From CAZEQJ01 sp964514385 (GTDB lineage: Bacteria; Bacteroidota; Bacteroidia; Cytophagales; Cyclobacteriaceae), in contig CAZEQJ010000004.1 of assembly GCA_964514385.1 (NCBI GenBank), positions 101,223 through 165,222 of the forward strand: DNA of 64,000 nucleotides. Reading direction: 5' to 3'. Positions 18,777-27,483 of the stretch are shown one piece after another. The position numbers were made by a program, and so were the translations under genes. How positions within the stretch are numbered: position 1 is the stretch's first letter; the number at the start of each line of letters is the position of its first letter. The notes under the pieces are model-generated. The model did not search any database, was not told the origin of the DNA, and saw only the letters and a list, made by a program, of their open reading frames with translations.

Positions 18777-18791
18777 ACCTGAAAATTAGAT

Positions 18792-18816
18792 AAAAAAAAA
18801 GTCCCGAAAGGGACTT
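18792..18816 (-). terminator. Intrinsic terminator after the rpmB-rpmG-DUF4295 genes
   Basis: On the minus strand AAGTCCC pairs perfectly with GGGACTT across a four-base loop (7-bp stem, 18799-18816) and runs straight into a nine-T tract (18800-18792). It ends the ribosomal-protein transcript 20 bases after the DUF4295 stop and 16 bases before ftsY. Confidence 0.93.
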
Positions 18817-18836
18817 AAAGTATCATTTATTGCTAC

Positions 18837-18989
18837 TTATTTTTTCAGGTGATCCTTTACGTTATCGACAGGTATCATTTCCTCTTTGAAGGTATATGCA
18901 CCTGATCTGTCGTTCTTTACGGCTTTTATCACCTTAGCGAAGCCCTTACCTCCCGCTTTTTTAAGGGTTGCAACTACTTTCTTTGCCAT
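18837..18989 (-). CDS. DUF4295 small basic ribosome-associated protein
   Basis: 50 aa: starts MAKKVVATLKKAGGKGFAK and ends NVKDHLKK, Lys-rich, with no hydrophobic stretch. It matches the Bacteroidota-specific DUF4295 family, which is encoded with rpmB and rpmG. From memory, a protein of this family was found as an extra large-subunit protein (bL38) in a Flavobacterium ribosome structure; I hold that link with moderate certainty. It lies two bases after the rpmG stop and directly before the operon's terminator. Confidence 0.9.
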   Translation of the reverse strand: MAKKVVATLKKAGGKGFAKVIKAVKNDRSGAYTFKEEMIPVDNVKDHLKK

Positions 18990-18991
18990 GA

Positions 18992-19174
18992 TTATTTAAT
19001 TTCCTTGTGGATCGTATATTTTCTAAGTATCGGATTATACTTTTTGAGCTCCATTCGCTCAGGTGTATTTTTCCTGTTCTTGGTCGTAATATATCTTGAT
19101 GTTCCGGGCATACCTGAATTTTTATGCTCGGTACATTCTAAAATTACCTGTACTCTGTTACCTTTCTTTGCCAT
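18992..19174 (-). CDS. rpmG: 50S ribosomal protein bL33
   Basis: 60 aa, starting MAKKGNRVQVILECTEHK and ending LKKYNPILRKYTIHKEIK. The RYITTKNRKNTPERMELKKY core is diagnostic of bL33. There is no CxxC zinc ribbon, so it is the zinc-independent form. It lies between rpmB and DUF4295 in a compact three-gene operon. Confidence 0.97.
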   Translation of the reverse strand: MAKKGNRVQVILECTEHKNSGMPGTSRYITTKNRKNTPERMELKKYNPILRKYTIHKEIK

Positions 19175-19187
19175 CTCAATTTACCGA

Positions 19188-19424
19188 TTATACAAGAATA
19201 CCTTCTGCGGTAGCCTTTTTGATCATCTTCGATATACCAACCTTGTTTATAGTACGCAACGCAGATGTAGATACGCGCAATGTTACCCATTTACCTTCTT
19301 CAGGCAGGTAGAAACGCTTTTTCTGCAGGTTCGGAATAAATCTTCTCTTCGTCTTGTTATTGGCGTGAGAAACATTGTTTCCTACTCTTGGTCTTTTTCC
19401 GCTTATTTGACAAACTCGTGCCAT
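19188..19424 (-). CDS. rpmB: 50S ribosomal protein bL28
   Basis: 78 aa, starting MARVCQISGKRPRVGNNVSHANNKTKRRF in two adjoining blocks and continuing NLQKKRFYLPEEGKWVTLRV, the standard bL28 pattern. First gene of the rpmB-rpmG-DUF4295 operon, with a good promoter 29-60 bases upstream. Confidence 0.98.
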   Translation of the reverse strand: MARVCQISGKRPRVGNNVSHANNKTKRRFIPNLQKKRFYLPEEGKWVTLRVSTSALRTINKVGISKMIKKATAEGILV

Positions 19425-19452
19425 CAGATATCTTGTTTTTTCAAATGGAACG

Positions 19453-19483
19453 CAAATATCGGAAAATATATTCTTTATGCCAA
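19453..19483 (-). promoter_or_regulatory. Promoter of the rpmB operon
   Basis: On the minus strand TTG (19483-19481) is followed after 20 bases by GATATTTG (19460-19453), one mismatch from TAnnTTTG. The spacing is right for a Bacteroidota sigma-A promoter, and the start codon is 29 bases further. Confidence 0.55.
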
Positions 19484-19493
19484 TAATACCTCA

Positions 19494-20642
19494 TTAATTT
19501 CTTGCAGTGGCCTTTAAAATACCTTTGGCTTCAAGGGCTTTTTGTTTTACTTCATCCACGGTGTTGCCTGTAACTGTGATATGCCCCATTTTTCTGAAGG
19601 GTTTAGTGAGCTTTTTACCGTATAAATGGATGTGTACTCCTGATGTACGCATCAGCTGCTCCATGCCATCATACTGCGCCATGCCGGTAAATCCGTCTTC
19701 TCCCAGAATATTTACCATGGCGGAAGGCAATACCGATGCTGTATCACCGGGAGAGAGGTCAAAAATCGCCCGCAGATGCTGTTCAAACTGAGAAGTCACA
19801 TTTGCTTCAATAGTATGGTGTCCACTATTATGCGGTCTGGGCGCAATTTCATTTACGAGAATATCACCTTCCCTGGTCAGAAACATTTCTACGGCCAGTA
19901 GCCCAACCATGTCGAGCTCTTCAATGACCCTGACTGCTATGTCTCTGGCCTTATGCTCCGTAGTCTGGCTGATCATGGCCGGGCTAAACAGGAACTCCAC
20001 CAGGTTTGCAGTTGGGTGGAAAGATAATTCCACGACAGGAAAAGTGGCAATCTGACCTGACGGGCTGCGGCTTACGATAACAGCAAGTTCTTTTTCAAAC
20101 GGAATATATTTTTCAATAAGGCCCGGAGCATCAAATCCCTTTTTCAGGTCTTCTTCAGTTTTTATCACCTGTACTCCTCGTCCATCATATCCTTCCTTAC
20201 CAAGTTTATTTACAAAAGGGAGAAAATCCTTGTGTTGGGATAAATCGGCACGTGACTCCACCAGGTGAAATGATGCTGTAGGGATATTTTTATCTGCATA
20301 AAACTGCTTTTGTTTCCGTTTATCCTGGATCATCCGAATGATATGAGGTTGCGGGTAGATTTTCTTACCCTTCTTTTCCAGCTGTTCCAGTGCATCTGTA
20401 TTTACATTCTCAATTTCGATGGTCACCATATCACATGATTTACCGAAGTCGTATACCGTCTGGTAGTCTGTAAGGGAGCCCACTGTAAACCTGTCCGTAA
20501 GCTTCGCACAGGGTGCAGCAGGGTCAGGGTCAAGAATGGCTATATCGATATTGAAATCTACGGCAGATTGTATGAGCATCCGGCCAAGCTGGCCGCCACC
20601 CAAAATGCCAAGTGTAAAGTCCTGGTAAAATTTATTTTCCAT
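19494..20642 (-). CDS. purK: 5-(carboxyamino)imidazole ribonucleotide synthase
   Basis: 382 aa ATP-grasp enzyme that carboxylates AIR to N5-CAIR in purine synthesis. Motifs: LGILGGGQLGRMLIQSA at the N-terminus, ILDPDPAAPCA, the ATP-grasp strands FVNKLGKEGYDGRGVQVI and LIEKYIPFEKELAVIVSR, then ALLAVEMF-type metal site (GLLAVEMFLTREGDILVNEIAPRPHNSGHHT over two blocks). Its product is the substrate of PurE, encoded 11 kb away in the same window. One base separates it from the DUF554 gene upstream. Confidence 0.97.
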   Translation of the reverse strand: MENKFYQDFTLGILGGGQLGRMLIQSAVDFNIDIAILDPDPAAPCAKLTDRFTVGSLTDYQTVYDFGKSCDMVTIEIENVNTDALEQLEKKGKKIYPQPHIIRMIQDKRKQKQFYADKNIPTASFHLVESRADLSQHKDFLPFVNKLGKEGYDGRGVQVIKTEEDLKKGFDAPGLIEKYIPFEKELAVIVSRSPSGQIATFPVVELSFHPTANLVEFLFSPAMISQTTEHKARDIAVRVIEELDMVGLLAVEMFLTREGDILVNEIAPRPHNSGHHTIEANVTSQFEQHLRAIFDLSPGDTASVLPSAMVNILGEDGFTGMAQYDGMEQLMRTSGVHIHLYGKKLTKPFRKMGHITVTGNTVDEVKQKALEAKGILKATARN

Positions 20643-20643
20643 A

Positions 20644-21336
20644 CTATATCATGTAATAGATTAACACTGCAAATATGATGGATGGGAGAAAATTGGCCAC
20701 CTTTATATGCTTTATTTCCAACAGGTTAATGCCAAGCCCCATGACCATAACGCCACCTGTTGCCCCGATAAGGTCGATCATTAATTCCGGCAGGCCTTCT
20801 TTTAGTATAAATCCGGTATAGGTGAGTATTGACTGGGTGATCAGCAAAGGTGCTGCCGACACCAGTATCCCTATGCCATATACTGAGGCGAGAAATATGG
20901 AGCTTGTGCCATCCAGTAGGGATTTTGTGAGAATAAGCTCACGATCGCCGGATAACCCTTCCTGCAAGGTGCCAATAATGGTAACAGGGCCTACACAAAA
21001 CAGTATAAAGGCGGTGATCAATCCCTCGGTGAACAGCTTATCATCGTTTTTAATCTTTTTTTTGATGCTCTCACTCATTTTTTTGAGCCAATCCTCGATT
21101 TTCATCCACTCTCCCAGCAATGCGCCGAATAACGAAGCACCGATGACATGTATCATATTGGGATAGCCCATGCACATATCTATCCCGATGATAATGGTAC
21201 ATAATCCGATCACCTGAAATATGATTTTTTTGTAGCGGTCAGAAAGCCTGGACCGGACCATCAGGCCAATTACAGATCCTGCAATGACTGTTGCTGTGTT
21301 TACCAGCGTTCCGTAGGGTATAAACAAACTATCCAT
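20644..21336 (-). CDS. DUF554 family membrane protein
   Basis: 230 aa with about seven hydrophobic segments. The start PYGTLVNTATVIAGSVIGLMV and the segments GCTIIIGIDM-like, GLITAFILFCVGPVTIIGTLQEGLSGD and ATGGVMVMGLGINLLEIKHIKVANFLP-like (in two parts) are characteristic of DUF554 (YdfK-like) proteins, whose substrate is unknown. It overlaps the murF-alr stop by 8 bp and precedes purK, so all three are probably co-transcribed. Confidence 0.9.
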   Translation of the reverse strand: MDSLFIPYGTLVNTATVIAGSVIGLMVRSRLSDRYKKIIFQVIGLCTIIIGIDMCMGYPNMIHVIGASLFGALLGEWMKIEDWLKKMSESIKKKIKNDDKLFTEGLITAFILFCVGPVTIIGTLQEGLSGDRELILTKSLLDGTSSIFLASVYGIGILVSAAPLLITQSILTYTGFILKEGLPELMIDLIGATGGVMVMGLGINLLEIKHIKVANFLPSIIFAVLIYYMI

Positions 21337-23755
21337 CGAAAGTATAAATACGTTTTACACGCTCATGAATACTGCTGATAATCTCATATGGTATGGTTTG
21401 TTGTGCAGCAGCAAGTGCTTTGACCTGTTCCTGATTTTCAAATATCACTACTTCATCACCAGCATTTACGGTCAGATCACCCACCTCAACCATCGTCATG
21501 TCCATGCATACATTACCTACAGTAGGGCAAAACCGACCATGAATATAAACACCACTTTTACCATTACCTAAGCTTCTGTCAAACCCATCAGCGTATCCGA
21601 TACTAACAGTGGCTATGGTTGTATCCTTTGTGAGGATACAATGCCTTCCGTACCCCACACTCTCTCCCTCAGGCACTATTTTCACCTGGCTTACTGAGGC
21701 AGTCAAACGGCCTACAGGTAGCAGCTGCTTTTCAATATCTGCAGCTCCATCAAACCCATAAAGTCCAATGCCGAGCCTTAACATATCAAAATGCGCTTCA
21801 GGAAAACGTGAAATGGCTGATGTGTTGGCAATATGTCGCAAAGGACGGTAACTAAGTCTGCTCATTATTACTTCAGATCTTTCGTCAAAATCGCGTATCT
21901 GACGAAGGGTAAAGGCGCTATGCTCCTCTTCATCGGAGGCAGCAAGGTGAGACATGATGGATTTCACTTTTACCCCGGGGTTCCTTTTAAGGATAGTACC
22001 TATGGCATTTACATCGTCTGCATCGAGCCCCAGACGGTGCATTCCGGTATCCAGCTTGAGGTGGATATTTAGCTCTTCTGCCGGTTGCAATTCTTCGCAT
22101 AATCTGTTCAGTAGTTCGATACTGTAAACTTCCGGCTCCAGGTTATACTGCAAAAATGTATTTGCCGGTGCATCCAGTGGATTAAGCACCATAATCGGCA
22201 GTGTTATGCCGGCATGACGTAAGCGAATGCCTTCATCCGGATATGCCACAGCCAGGTAGTCGACATGATTTTGTTGCAGCACCGATATAATTTCATTACC
22301 TGAGCCGTAGGCAAAAGCTTTTACCATTACCATCAGCCGGGTGTCCTGACCAGCGATAATGCGGTAAATTTTGAGGTTGTGCTCAAGATGGTGCAGGTTT
22401 ATTTCAAGTGTTGTCTGATGGCTCTTTTCCGAAAGCTTTTCCGAAATGCGTTCAAAAGACATCGACCTTGGTCCTTTGATCAGCATGGTCCTGTTGGAAA
22501 GATTAAGATGAATCGGGTCATTCAGAAAAGCGTCGACATCAGGGTACTGCCTTTGGTTGACGTCTGGGAAAGTGTATGCCGAAATAGCATTTCCTATGGT
22601 ATGAAGTTCCTTTACCTCGTATTTGATGAGCAGAGCTGTTACCTGCTCAAAAACATGTTTCTGGTTTTGCTGCTCAGGAAAATCGCCCAGGATAAGAACC
22701 TTCTGCTTATTAAAGTGGTGCTGATTAAGAAAGGACAAGGCTATCTCAAGCCCGTCGAGGTCATTATTGTAGGAGTCATCGATGATGTACGAATTTTGCC
22801 GCGCCCTTTTTATCTCGAGCCGCATATTTACTGACCGTAGCGACCACAGTCCTCTGGTTATCAGTTCATGAGGCATTTCGAGCTCAAGGCTGCAGGTGAG
22901 TACATGCAGCGCATTTTCTACAGAGGCGTCATCTATGAAGGGTAATTTAAATACGTTATCCTTCCAATAAACCGTAGTCGATGTGCTTTCCTGTATGATG
23001 TTATAAAAATAGTCAGCTTCTTTTTTTCGGTCTGACCAGCTGACCAGCTTATTTGGATAGCGTGAAAAAAGGGTCTGGTAGACTATGTTGTCATCAAGTC
23101 TGAAGATTATTTTATTTGTATGTTTAAAAAGGTCAGCTTTTTCCTCTGCTTTATGCAGGCGGTTGCTGAATCCTTCATCGTGGGCAGCTCCAATATTGGT
23201 GAAGATCCCAAATTGGGGCATTATCATCGCCTCAAGCCGTTGCATTTCGCCGGGTCGTGATATGCCGGCTTCAATAATGGAGTAGTCATGCCGCCCTTGT
23301 CTTAATATGGAAAGGGGCACGCCCACCTGACTGTTGTAGCTTTTCGGATTTTTACCGGTTTGCCATTTTTGGCTGAGCACCGTGTGCATCCATTCTTTAA
23401 CTATGGTTTTGCCATTGCTGCCCGTTATACCGATGAACGGGTGATCCAGTGTTTGGCGATGATATCTTGCCAGCTGCTGAAGAGCATCTAGCGTATTTTC
23501 TACATGGATAATGGTGGCTTCTTCCGGTAGTTCAACAGGCCGCGATACGATAAAAGTGCGAATACCTTTCTGATATGCCTGTGCGACATAATGATGAGCG
23601 TCGTGGTGAGGACCAATAAGTGTAACGAATACATTTTTTTTAAAAAATGATCCGCGTCGTGTATCGGTAACAATTCCCCTTATTTTTTCTTCTAAGCCCT
23701 TTTGGATACATTTTCCATTGACAGCTGCTATCAGTTGAGGGATTGTGAAAAACAT
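21329..23755 (-). CDS. murF-alr: Bifunctional MurF ligase / alanine racemase
   Basis: 808 aa fusion. Residues about 1-450 are a Mur ligase: ATP loop FIGITGSNGKTIVKEW near residue 107, the EAGISRPGEM motif and DDSYNNDLDGLEIAL. Residues about 455-808 are a PLP alanine racemase with the Lys in VMVKAFAYGSGN near 480, HLKLDTGMHRLG and the second catalytic Tyr region SVGYGRHCIL; GNVCMDMTMVEVG closes it. Together they provide D-Ala and add D-Ala-D-Ala to the UDP-MurNAc tripeptide. The fusion is well known in Bacteroidota. Confidence 0.96.
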   Translation of the reverse strand: MFFTIPQLIAAVNGKCIQKGLEEKIRGIVTDTRRGSFFKKNVFVTLIGPHHDAHHYVAQAYQKGIRTFIVSRPVELPEEATIIHVENTLDALQQLARYHRQTLDHPFIGITGSNGKTIVKEWMHTVLSQKWQTGKNPKSYNSQVGVPLSILRQGRHDYSIIEAGISRPGEMQRLEAMIMPQFGIFTNIGAAHDEGFSNRLHKAEEKADLFKHTNKIIFRLDDNIVYQTLFSRYPNKLVSWSDRKKEADYFYNIIQESTSTTVYWKDNVFKLPFIDDASVENALHVLTCSLELEMPHELITRGLWSLRSVNMRLEIKRARQNSYIIDDSYNNDLDGLEIALSFLNQHHFNKQKVLILGDFPEQQNQKHVFEQVTALLIKYEVKELHTIGNAISAYTFPDVNQRQYPDVDAFLNDPIHLNLSNRTMLIKGPRSMSFERISEKLSEKSHQTTLEINLHHLEHNLKIYRIIAGQDTRLMVMVKAFAYGSGNEIISVLQQNHVDYLAVAYPDEGIRLRHAGITLPIMVLNPLDAPANTFLQYNLEPEVYSIELLNRLCEELQPAEELNIHLKLDTGMHRLGLDADDVNAIGTILKRNPGVKVKSIMSHLAASDEEEHSAFTLRQIRDFDERSEVIMSRLSYRPLRHIANTSAISRFPEAHFDMLRLGIGLYGFDGAADIEKQLLPVGRLTASVSQVKIVPEGESVGYGRHCILTKDTTIATVSIGYADGFDRSLGNGKSGVYIHGRFCPTVGNVCMDMTMVEVGDLTVNAGDEVVIFENQEQVKALAAAQQTIPYEIISSIHERVKRIYTFDG

Positions 23756-23816
23756 ATCTACTTGATTATTACGATATTAAGCCCTATATTCGTCATCCAT
23801 TTCTAAAAGGTCAACT

Positions 23817-24116
23817 ATGAAAAAGCTAATTGTGATTACGGGATTCCTTGTAGGTTTTTCCTTTCATGCACATGCTTCTGCAGCTCCATTCGACCAGGAA
23901 AAGCCCAAAGCTACTCAAAAAACGGAGGAAGATAAGGAAAAGAAGGAAACGGTTTCACCTGTTTCGTACAATGTACTCTTCTACCTGTTATACAAGCATA
24001 GCACTGCTGAAAAGACGGATCGCACACCATCAGATACTGTGGAGAACAGGTCAGGAGAAAATGAAATACAAATTCAGGAAGCGATACCACGCGACGTCCC
24101 TGCGGGCAATCAGTAA
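23817..24116 (+). CDS. Small secreted hypothetical protein
   Basis: 99 aa. A signal peptide (MKKLIVITGFLVGFSFHAHA) leads into a low-complexity Lys/Glu region (QKTEEDKEKKETV), a short apolar segment VSYNVLFYLLYK and an acidic tail. No family recognised. It is divergent from murF-alr and convergent with the hisA-like gene. The other-frame ORF on the same bases is a shadow. Probably real because of the clean signal peptide. Confidence 0.5.
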   Translation: MKKLIVITGFLVGFSFHAHASAAPFDQEKPKATQKTEEDKEKKETVSPVSYNVLFYLLYKHSTAEKTDRTPSDTVENRSGENEIQIQEAIPRDVPAGNQ

Positions 24117-24132
24117 TTACTCAGATGGAGAA

Positions 24133-24867
24133 TTAAACGGTATTCATTCTTGACATGAAGGATTCTATTTCCTTCAGAGTGATCTTATTTTCATAGTAAG
24201 CCTTACCGAAGATTACGCCGTATATGCCGATATCTTCCAGTTTTTCGATGTCTTCCATATTTCGGACACCACCGCTGGCAAAAACATTCATATTCGGAAA
24301 CCGGTCCACAATCTTTTTATACAGGTCGAAGTTTGGTCCCACCAATGTGCCGTCTCGGTGAATATCTGTTACCTTGATGAATTTAAGGCCTTTATTGTAA
24401 AATTCCTCAATGTGTTCGAAAACATCAATATCAGTATCTTTTTGCCATCCGTGTATCGCTACTTTTTCGTCCACGCAATCAGCACTCAGCGCTATTTTAT
24501 CCCTGCCATATGAAAAAAGCCATGCAGTGAACAGATCCGGGTTTCGAACGGCAAGCGTACCTGATGTGATGGAAGTCGCACCGCTTTCGAATGCTTTCAT
24601 GATATCACCATCAGTGTTTATTCCACCACTGTAATTAATGCTAAGTTCTGTATAACCGGAAATAGCCTGAAGCACATGGTAGTTTTCCGGCTCTCCCCGG
24701 AGTGTGCCATCCAGGTCGACGATATGCAAAAGCCTTACTCCGGCATGCTGAAACTTCAGCGCCAGATCGATAGGATTATCGTCATAAATGATGCCCTTGG
24801 CGAAATCACCCTGGGCAAGACGTGTAATCTTACCTTTGATCAGCGAAAGAGATGGAATAAGATGCAT
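24133..24867 (-). CDS. HisA-family isomerase-like protein lacking the first catalytic Asp
   Basis: 244 aa TIM barrel clearly homologous to HisA (ProFAR isomerase): HIVDLDG, SGGINTDGDIMKAF, DKIALSADCVDEKVAIHGW, IKVTDIHRDGTLVGPNF and VFASGGVRNMEDI. In HisA the N-terminal strand reads IPAIDLIDGK with a catalytic Asp at position 8; here it is IPSLSLIKGK, with Ser. The second catalytic Asp (in SADC) is kept. No other histidine gene is nearby, and it has its own promoter. It may be a paralogue with changed activity, or a HisA that uses another base. Confidence 0.8.
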   Translation of the reverse strand: MHLIPSLSLIKGKITRLAQGDFAKGIIYDDNPIDLALKFQHAGVRLLHIVDLDGTLRGEPENYHVLQAISGYTELSINYSGGINTDGDIMKAFESGATSITSGTLAVRNPDLFTAWLFSYGRDKIALSADCVDEKVAIHGWQKDTDIDVFEHIEEFYNKGLKFIKVTDIHRDGTLVGPNFDLYKKIVDRFPNMNVFASGGVRNMEDIEKLEDIGIYGVIFGKAYYENKITLKEIESFMSRMNTV

Positions 24868-24896
24868 ATTATTTGAGTTTTAGCTATAAAAGATAG

Positions 24897-24929
24897 CAAA
24901 AATAATTCAAAAGGTTAAATGATTTTCAA
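24897..24929 (-). promoter_or_regulatory. Promoter of the hisA-like gene
   Basis: Minus-strand TTG (24929-24927), a 22-base spacer, then TATTTTTG (24904-24897), an exact -7 match. The start codon at 24867 follows after 29 bases, so the gene is probably transcribed alone. Confidence 0.55.
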
Positions 24930-24977
24930 TAAAAATATCGATTTGTTAGATGGTTCAATTATTTTCCCGGTATTGTT

Positions 24978-25652
24978 CTATTTTGAAATAATCAGCTGAT
25001 ATCCTTTTCCATGAACAGTCTTCAACTGCAGACTTTTTTCATAGGACAGGTATTTTCTGATTTTGGAAATGAATACGTCCATACTGCGCGAAGCAAAATA
25101 ATCATCATTGCCCCAGATGCGAATCAATGCCTTCCGCTTATCTAAAAAATAGGGTGGCGTAACCAATATTGACATAAGCTCAAACTCTTTTGGCGTAAGT
25201 GGAAGCTCATGTTCATTGATAAGTAAATGCTGTTTATCATGGTCCAGTGCCAAGGGCAGCTCTGTAACCTTTTCTTTTTGCAGATCTGACTGATGCCTGA
25301 ATACTACCTCCAGTCTGAGCAATAACTCTTCCATGCTGAATGGCTTTGTGATGTAGTCCTCTGCTCCGATTTTCAGTCCTTCGATCACGTCTTCCTGGAT
25401 ATTCCGCGCTGTCAGAAAGAGGAAGGGTATATGTGCGTGCGACTGCGAAACCCGGGCAGCTACTTCAAAGCCGTCCATTTCCGGCATCATAACATCCAAC
25501 ACCATTACATCGGGTTGAAAATTGTCCAGGGCTTCTAGTGCCTCTGTCCCGTTTTTCACCCACTGGCATTCGTATCCTTTTTTATCCAGATAGTCTTTGG
25601 TGACCATACCAAGACCGGGGTCGTCCTCAGCAAGTAGTATTTTCCTACGCAT
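24978..25652 (-). CDS. OmpR-family response regulator
   Basis: 224 aa. Receiver domain: acidic pair EDD near residues 9-11, phospho-acceptor Asp in VMVLDVMMPEMDG near residue 53, Thr in FLFLTARN and Lys in EDYITKPF. The C-terminal winged-helix DNA-binding domain includes LPLTPKEFELMSIL and SMDVFISKIRKYL. Overlaps the kinase gene by 8 bp. The kinase/regulator pair is like RprX/RprY of Bacteroides. Tandem TTAAC arrays nearby (27126-27161, 27484-27519) have the 10-11 bp step that OmpR-family dimers prefer, so it is the likely binder (inference). Confidence 0.95.
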   Translation of the reverse strand: MRRKILLAEDDPGLGMVTKDYLDKKGYECQWVKNGTEALEALDNFQPDVMVLDVMMPEMDGFEVAARVSQSHAHIPFLFLTARNIQEDVIEGLKIGAEDYITKPFSMEELLLRLEVVFRHQSDLQKEKVTELPLALDHDKQHLLINEHELPLTPKEFELMSILVTPPYFLDKRKALIRIWGNDDYFASRSMDVFISKIRKYLSYEKSLQLKTVHGKGYQLIISK

Positions 25653-27081
25653 GGCACGGAAGCTTTATCTTGAAGACGGATCCTTTACTTAATCTGCTCT
25701 GTACATGAATCGTACCTCCATGCATTTCCACAATCATTTTGGTAAAATACAGGCCAATACCAAAGCCTTTTACATCATGGCGATAGCCTTGTGAAACACG
25801 ATAAAATTTATCAAAAATACTGGACAATTCATTTTCGGGTATGCCCCGGCCTTTATCGGCTATGGACAATACCACTTCATTATCCTTTTTTTGTAATTCT
25901 ACCTGAATGACAGGCGTTGCATCGGAGTATTTGACCGCATTATCCAGTATATTCAATATCGCATTGGTCAGTTGATCGGGATCACCCTTGCAGAGGACAG
26001 GGTCATCCGGCAGATCAACGGTCAATTTAATCTTTTGGTTAAGATGATACGTTTTGCAGCATTCCCGTATAAGCCGGCTAAAGTCAACCTCTTCGAGCTT
26101 TAGTTTTATTTCGCCCAGGTCATGCTGGGCCAGTTCGAGTACACGTGTAATCTGGTTGCCCAGTCGCATGTTTTCATTTTTTATAAGATTGAGGTATTGA
26201 TTTACCTTATCCTGATTTTGGCTCAAATCAGTTTCCGAAAGGTATTCTGTGGCAAGCCGAATGGTGGAAACTGGGGTTTTAAACTCATGCGTGAGGTTTG
26301 AGATAAAATCGTTTTTGATGTCTGACAATTTTTTCTGTTTTCGTATGATTTCCATGGTATACCAAAAGCACCAGATGATCACGGCAGAAAAGAGTACTGT
26401 TAAAAATATAGTCAACAGAATTTTACCAATCAGGTAGCTTCTTTCTCTGGGAAAATACATGATCACGCTCTGGTTTCTGCGTGGGGAAAGAAACAGAGAC
26501 TGGCTGTAGCCCATGTTTTCAAATACGGCATCATCAATAGATTGATCCGACTTGTAGACCAGTGACTTGTCTCGGCCACGGATAGCAAATTCGTATTTTA
26601 GGTTTATACCTCCCTGTTGTAAGGCACTGCGAAAAAGGCTATCAAGAAGTAACGTGTCAAGGGATTGTTCGCGCTCACGGTTGAGCTCGTCCATGACCAG
26701 CTTGATGATGTAGGTTCGGTTGCTTACCTGAGTATCAGCCGGGGTAGACTGCCAGACCATGCCCGAATCGGTACGAAAGCGCAAAAGTTTAGCATTTCCT
26801 TCCCTTCTGACATCGATATGTCTTATTTTTTCCACCGAAGCGGTATCTATGCCATATCCGGTAAGGAATTTTCTTTCCACGGTATCCATTTTAGACATAA
26901 ACGCCCTGGCTTCAATCCGATACATATTTTTGATGGTCGACTCCAGAATGGTATGCACCTGGCTGTCAAACTGTCGTTCGACAAGCATATACGAGTTTTT
27001 GATCCAATACCACTGGACCAGAAGCAAACCGCCCAGGGCGATGACCAGAATAATTACCAATCGACGTGTATATACAGGCAT
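25645..27081 (-). CDS. Sensor histidine kinase (RprX-like)
   Basis: 478 aa. TM1 near residues 8-25, a periplasmic sensor region of about 190 residues, TM2 near 218-240, then HisKA with the phospho-His in LTHEFKTPVSTIRLA, N-box NAILNILDNAVKYS, G1 ADKGRGIPE and G2 GFGIGLYF. The sensor region has no family I recognise. A -7-like box TACTTTTA lies at 27097-27090, 8 bases before the ATG, suggesting a very short leader. The upstream TTAAC array at 27126-27161 would sit about 40-75 bases before that start, a position fit for autoregulation. Confidence 0.95.
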   Translation of the reverse strand: MPVYTRRLVIILVIALGGLLLVQWYWIKNSYMLVERQFDSQVHTILESTIKNMYRIEARAFMSKMDTVERKFLTGYGIDTASVEKIRHIDVRREGNAKLLRFRTDSGMVWQSTPADTQVSNRTYIIKLVMDELNREREQSLDTLLLDSLFRSALQQGGINLKYEFAIRGRDKSLVYKSDQSIDDAVFENMGYSQSLFLSPRRNQSVIMYFPRERSYLIGKILLTIFLTVLFSAVIIWCFWYTMEIIRKQKKLSDIKNDFISNLTHEFKTPVSTIRLATEYLSETDLSQNQDKVNQYLNLIKNENMRLGNQITRVLELAQHDLGEIKLKLEEVDFSRLIRECCKTYHLNQKIKLTVDLPDDPVLCKGDPDQLTNAILNILDNAVKYSDATPVIQVELQKKDNEVVLSIADKGRGIPENELSSIFDKFYRVSQGYRHDVKGFGIGLYFTKMIVEMHGGTIHVQSRLSKGSVFKIKLPCHA

Positions 27082-27125
27082 TACAGGGTTAAAAGTACAT
27101 TCAAATTTTTGCTGCAGCCGGGATG

Positions 27126-27161
27126 TTAACCTATTTTAACAAATATTAACCTCCTTTTAAC
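27126..27161. promoter_or_regulatory. TTAAC tandem operator array 1 (four sites)
   Basis: TTAAC occurs at 27126, 27136, 27146 and 27157, with steps of 10, 10 and 11 bp. All are in the same orientation and on the same helix face. The array lies between the kinase/regulator operon (leftward) and the decayed GLPGLI copy (rightward). The layout is what OmpR/PhoB-type dimers recognise; that the neighbouring regulator binds here is inference. Confidence 0.7.
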
Positions 27162-27203
27162 AATTTTCGATTATTTTATCATAGTTCGAAATGTGATTAT
27201 TAT

Positions 27204-27468
27204 ATGCGTTTCATCTTACTACTATACTCTATTTCGCCAGCTGCATTTGCCCAGCAATTGGTAAAAATAACCTATGTCAGCACTTCCCCCCTTGGATATG
27301 ACATGCGGGACCTTGTCCACTGCCATTTTAATAGACATGGATGTTGAAAGTAAGATTATTTTTGAGATTCCGGATGATGGGCGTAAGATATCACGCGAGG
27401 CCTTTGAAAAGATTAGGGCAGAAAAGCTTGGCAGTATGAAATCTACTGGTGATGACGCAAAATATTGA
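27204..27468 (+). pseudogene. Decayed GLPGLI-family copy
   Basis: The ATG at 27204 opens a frame with signal peptide MRFILLLYSISPAAFA and QLVKITYVSTSPLGYDM, matching the N-terminus of the intact GLPGLI protein downstream. The C-terminal part of the same family appears from about 27310 in another frame: STAILIDMDVESKIIFEIP then DDGRKISREAFEKIRAEKL, aligning with the intact protein's LITATSVETDLEEEIMIEIP and DRGKKISREEFEQIRKEKI. About 150-160 central residues, including the GLPGLI motif itself, are deleted with a net frameshift. It keeps its promoter array. Confidence 0.82.
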
Positions 27469-27483
27469 CCCTGATCGAGTGAT

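Noticed and set aside
21329..23755. MurF-Alr fusion as a novelty
   Set aside because: This fusion is standard in Bacteroidota.
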